Assembly: GCA_036498945.1 (NCBI GenBank)
Contig: DASYEQ010000101.1
Span: 1 to 64,000, forward strand
Reading direction: 5' to 3'
Source: JAQGMJ01 sp036498945
GTDB taxonomy: Bacteria > Pseudomonadota > Gammaproteobacteria > Burkholderiales > JAEUOS01
DNA: 64,000 nt
The position numbers and the translations under genes were made by a program. The first letter of the stretch is position 1, and each line of letters begins with the position of its first letter. The notes under the pieces were generated by a model, which saw nothing but the letters and a program-made list of their open reading frames with translations, did not search any database and was not told where the DNA came from. Positions 62,252-64,000 of this stretch are shown one piece after another.

Positions 62252-63334
62252 ATGCCCAAGACCAGGTTCCCCCTTGCCGCTCTCGCGCTGGCGCTTAGCC
62301 TCGGAGCCATGATGAGCGCCGCTGAAGCCGCCACCTACGTCTACGTCTCGAACGCCGATTCGCGCGAGATCTTCGTCATGGAGATGAATTCGCAAAACGG
62401 CGACCTCACCCTGACTGAGCGCGTGCCGGTCGCCGGCACCGTGATGCCGATGGTGGTGAGCCATGACAAGAAGCATCTCTACGCCGCGCTGCGCTCGCAG
62501 CCCTACGCGGTGGCGAGTTTCAACATCGATCCGGCCAGCGGCAAGCTGACGGCGCTGAAAAGCGGCGACCTGGCCGACAGCATGGCCAACATCGATCTCG
62601 ACCGTACCGGCAAATGGCTGTTCGCTGCCTCCTACGGCGGCAACAAGGTGACGGTAAGCCCGGTGAACGCCGACGGCACCATCGGCGCCACCAAGCAGAT
62701 CATGGCGACCCAGCCCAACGCCCACGCCATCCACACCGACCCGGCCAACCGCTACGCCTTTGCCAGCAACCTCGGAGGCGACGTGGTGCTGTCGCTGCAT
62801 TTCGACGCCGCTACCGGCGTACTCAAGCGCAACGAGGCCTCCGACATCAATTTCCCGCCCAAGTCGGGCCCACGCCATTTCGTGTTTCACCCCAACGGCC
62901 GCTTCGTCTACCTGATCGATGAACTCGACGCCAAGCTGCACGTCTACAGCTACGACGCCGGCAAGGGCGCCTGGAGCGAGCTGCAGGTGGAAGACACCCT
63001 GCCGCCCGGTTCGAAAGTCACCCCTTGGGCCGCCGACCTGCACTTCACCCCGGACGGCCGCTACCTCTACGGCTCCGAGCGCAACTCCAGCACCATCTCC
63101 GGCTGGAAGGTGGACGCGCAGACTGGCCGTGTCACCCTGATCAGCCACACGCCGACGCAAAAGGAACCTCGCGGCTTCAATATCGATCCGTCCGGCCATT
63201 ACCTGCTCGCCGTGGGCCAGGCCTCGCACGCCATGAGTACCTATGCCATCAATGCCGACGGCACGCTCAAGCTCCTGAAGGAATACGGCATGGGCAAAAA
63301 CCCCAACTGGGTGGAAATCATCACCTTTCCGTAA
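62252..63334 (+). CDS. exported beta-propeller lactonase (COG2706 type)
   Basis: A 360-residue seven-bladed propeller of the 6-phosphogluconolactonase-like family, with blades such as VVSHDKKHLYAALRSQPYAV, NIDLDRTGKWLFAASYGGN, RHFVFHPNGRFVYLIDELD, DLHFTPDGRYLYGSERNSST and GFNIDPSGHYLLAVGQASH. In this locus it should hydrolyse the aldarolactone made by Udh; a COG2706 lactonase with this role has been named UxuL. The N-terminus FPLAALALALSLGAMMSAAE looks like a signal peptide, which would place it in the periplasm, away from Udh. Confidence 0.88.
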   Translation: MPKTRFPLAALALALSLGAMMSAAEAATYVYVSNADSREIFVMEMNSQNGDLTLTERVPVAGTVMPMVVSHDKKHLYAALRSQPYAVASFNIDPASGKLTALKSGDLADSMANIDLDRTGKWLFAASYGGNKVTVSPVNADGTIGATKQIMATQPNAHAIHTDPANRYAFASNLGGDVVLSLHFDAATGVLKRNEASDINFPPKSGPRHFVFHPNGRFVYLIDELDAKLHVYSYDAGKGAWSELQVEDTLPPGSKVTPWAADLHFTPDGRYLYGSERNSSTISGWKVDAQTGRVTLISHTPTQKEPRGFNIDPSGHYLLAVGQASHAMSTYAINADGTLKLLKEYGMGKNPNWVEIITFP

Positions 63335-63417
63335 GGGCGATTTTGTATCGGCCGCATGCGGGATTCGCCCTCCCGCCGCATCCGGCGCGGGAGTAAAATC
63401 CTGAATGTTTACGCGCA

Positions 63418-63431
63418 CTTGTGCGCACAAG
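63418..63431. promoter_or_regulatory. 14-bp perfect palindrome upstream of the GarD-type gene
   Basis: CTTGTGCGCACAAG reads identically on both strands and lies 28 bases before the start codon. It differs from the GntR-type sites. It could be an operator or an mRNA hairpin close to the ribosome site. Confidence 0.35.
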
Positions 63432-63459
63432 CGCCCCTTTTCTTTGCGAGCCAGCTGCC

Positions 63460-64000
63460 ATGATTGAAATCAAAGACAAGAACGTGTCCGGCCCGACCGT
63501 TCGCCTGCATCCCAACGACAACGTGGTGGTGGCGCGCGTCGACGTCGCCGCCGGCACCGATGTGCCCGCCGAAGGCGTGAAAAGCCTGAACCGCGTGCCG
63601 CCCGGCCACAAGATCGCCACCCGCGCGATCAAGAAGGGCGAGCCGGTGATCAAGTACAACGTCACCATCGGCTTCGCCAAGGACGACATCGTCCCCGGCA
63701 CCCTGATGCACAACCACAATATGGAGTTCCGCGAGTTCGACCGCGACTACGCCTATTGCGAAGAGTACAAGCCGGTCGAGATGGTGCCGGAAGCCGAGCG
63801 CGCCAGTTTCATGGGCTATGTGCGTTCGGATGGGCGTGTCGGCACGCGCAATTTCATCGGCATCCTATCCACCGTGAACTGCTCGGCCACCGTGGCGCAC
63901 ATGGCAGCCGAATACTTCACGCCTGAGCGCCTGAAGGAGTTCCCCAACATCGACGGCGTCGCCGCCTTTGCGCACGCCACCGGCTGCGGCATGGAGCTCA
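63460..64000 (+). CDS. garD: galactarate dehydratase-type enzyme (3' end outside window)
   Basis: The first 180 residues of a GarD/UxaA-family dehydratase, open to the window edge. The N-terminal SAF-like domain (VRLHPNDNVVVARVDVAAGT, GHKIATRAIKKGEPVIKYN) is followed by MGYVRSDGRVGTRNFIGILS, TVNCSATVA and HATGCGMEL, the opening of the iron-dependent catalytic domain. It should convert galactarate (or a related aldarate) to 5-keto-4-deoxy-glucarate, the KdgD substrate. Altronate dehydratase is the alternative; context favours aldarate. Confidence 0.88.
   Translation, partial: MIEIKDKNVSGPTVRLHPNDNVVVARVDVAAGTDVPAEGVKSLNRVPPGHKIATRAIKKGEPVIKYNVTIGFAKDDIVPGTLMHNHNMEFREFDRDYAYCEEYKPVEMVPEAERASFMGYVRSDGRVGTRNFIGILSTVNCSATVAHMAAEYFTPERLKEFPNIDGVAAFAHATGCGMEL

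Overview
The window is high-GC chromosomal DNA from a betaproteobacterium, most likely Burkholderiales. The evidence is syntenic: dprA-smg-topB, LysM protein-def-fmt, and htpX-rsmB-DUF4390-ntrY-ntrX are characteristic betaproteobacterial arrangements. A DUF3567 protein and a Bug/TctC-type binding protein also point there. I cannot name a genus. I saw no insertion sequence, prophage, CRISPR array, tRNA or rRNA. The window opens inside transketolase and closes inside a galactarate dehydratase-type gene.

Layout. 1-4.6 kb: tkt (partial), speD, rsmE and a chemotaxis receptor. 4.6-9.7 kb: a leftward cluster of five tightly packed genes: patatin-like lipase, secreted guanyl-specific RNase, its barstar-type inhibitor, a sensor kinase and a REC-PAS-GGDEF regulator. 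10-12.5 kb: two tandem paralogues of an unrecognised family with a degenerate receiver domain. 12.6-12.8 kb: a candidate small RNA whose hairpin loops carry anti-Shine-Dalgarno-like C/U tracts, ending in a perfect terminator. 12.9-17.6 kb: leftward aldo-keto reductase, a 59-aa small gene, an unusual membrane-protein/pilin fusion, HD-domain protein, glycosyltransferase and acetyltransferase. 17.8-22.3 kb: kaiC-kaiB-kaiB-hybrid histidine kinase, translationally coupled at two of its three junctions. 22.5-31 kb: outer-membrane protein, maeB, aminotransferase, GlcG-like protein with a divergent LysR regulator, an ATP-grasp-like protein and a DmeF-type metal exporter.

31-47.4 kb is mainly housekeeping: topB, smg, dprA, LysM protein, def, fmt, htpX, rsmB, DUF4390, ntrY/ntrX, then a hydrolase, a CobW-like protein with a degenerate P-loop, and an LpxR-type lipid A deacylase. 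47.8-54.7 kb holds separate metabolic and transport genes and two gene-free stretches.

54.7-64 kb is a coherent hexuronate catabolic locus. A TRAP transporter (DctP/Q/M) would import galacturonate or glucuronate; uronate dehydrogenase makes the aldarolactone; a beta-propeller lactonase opens it; a GarD-type dehydratase, KdgD and an aldehyde dehydrogenase carry the aldarate to 2-oxoglutarate. A GntR/FCD regulator lies between the two divergent arms. Both arm promoters carry the same 13-bp core within an inverted repeat, which is the likely operator.
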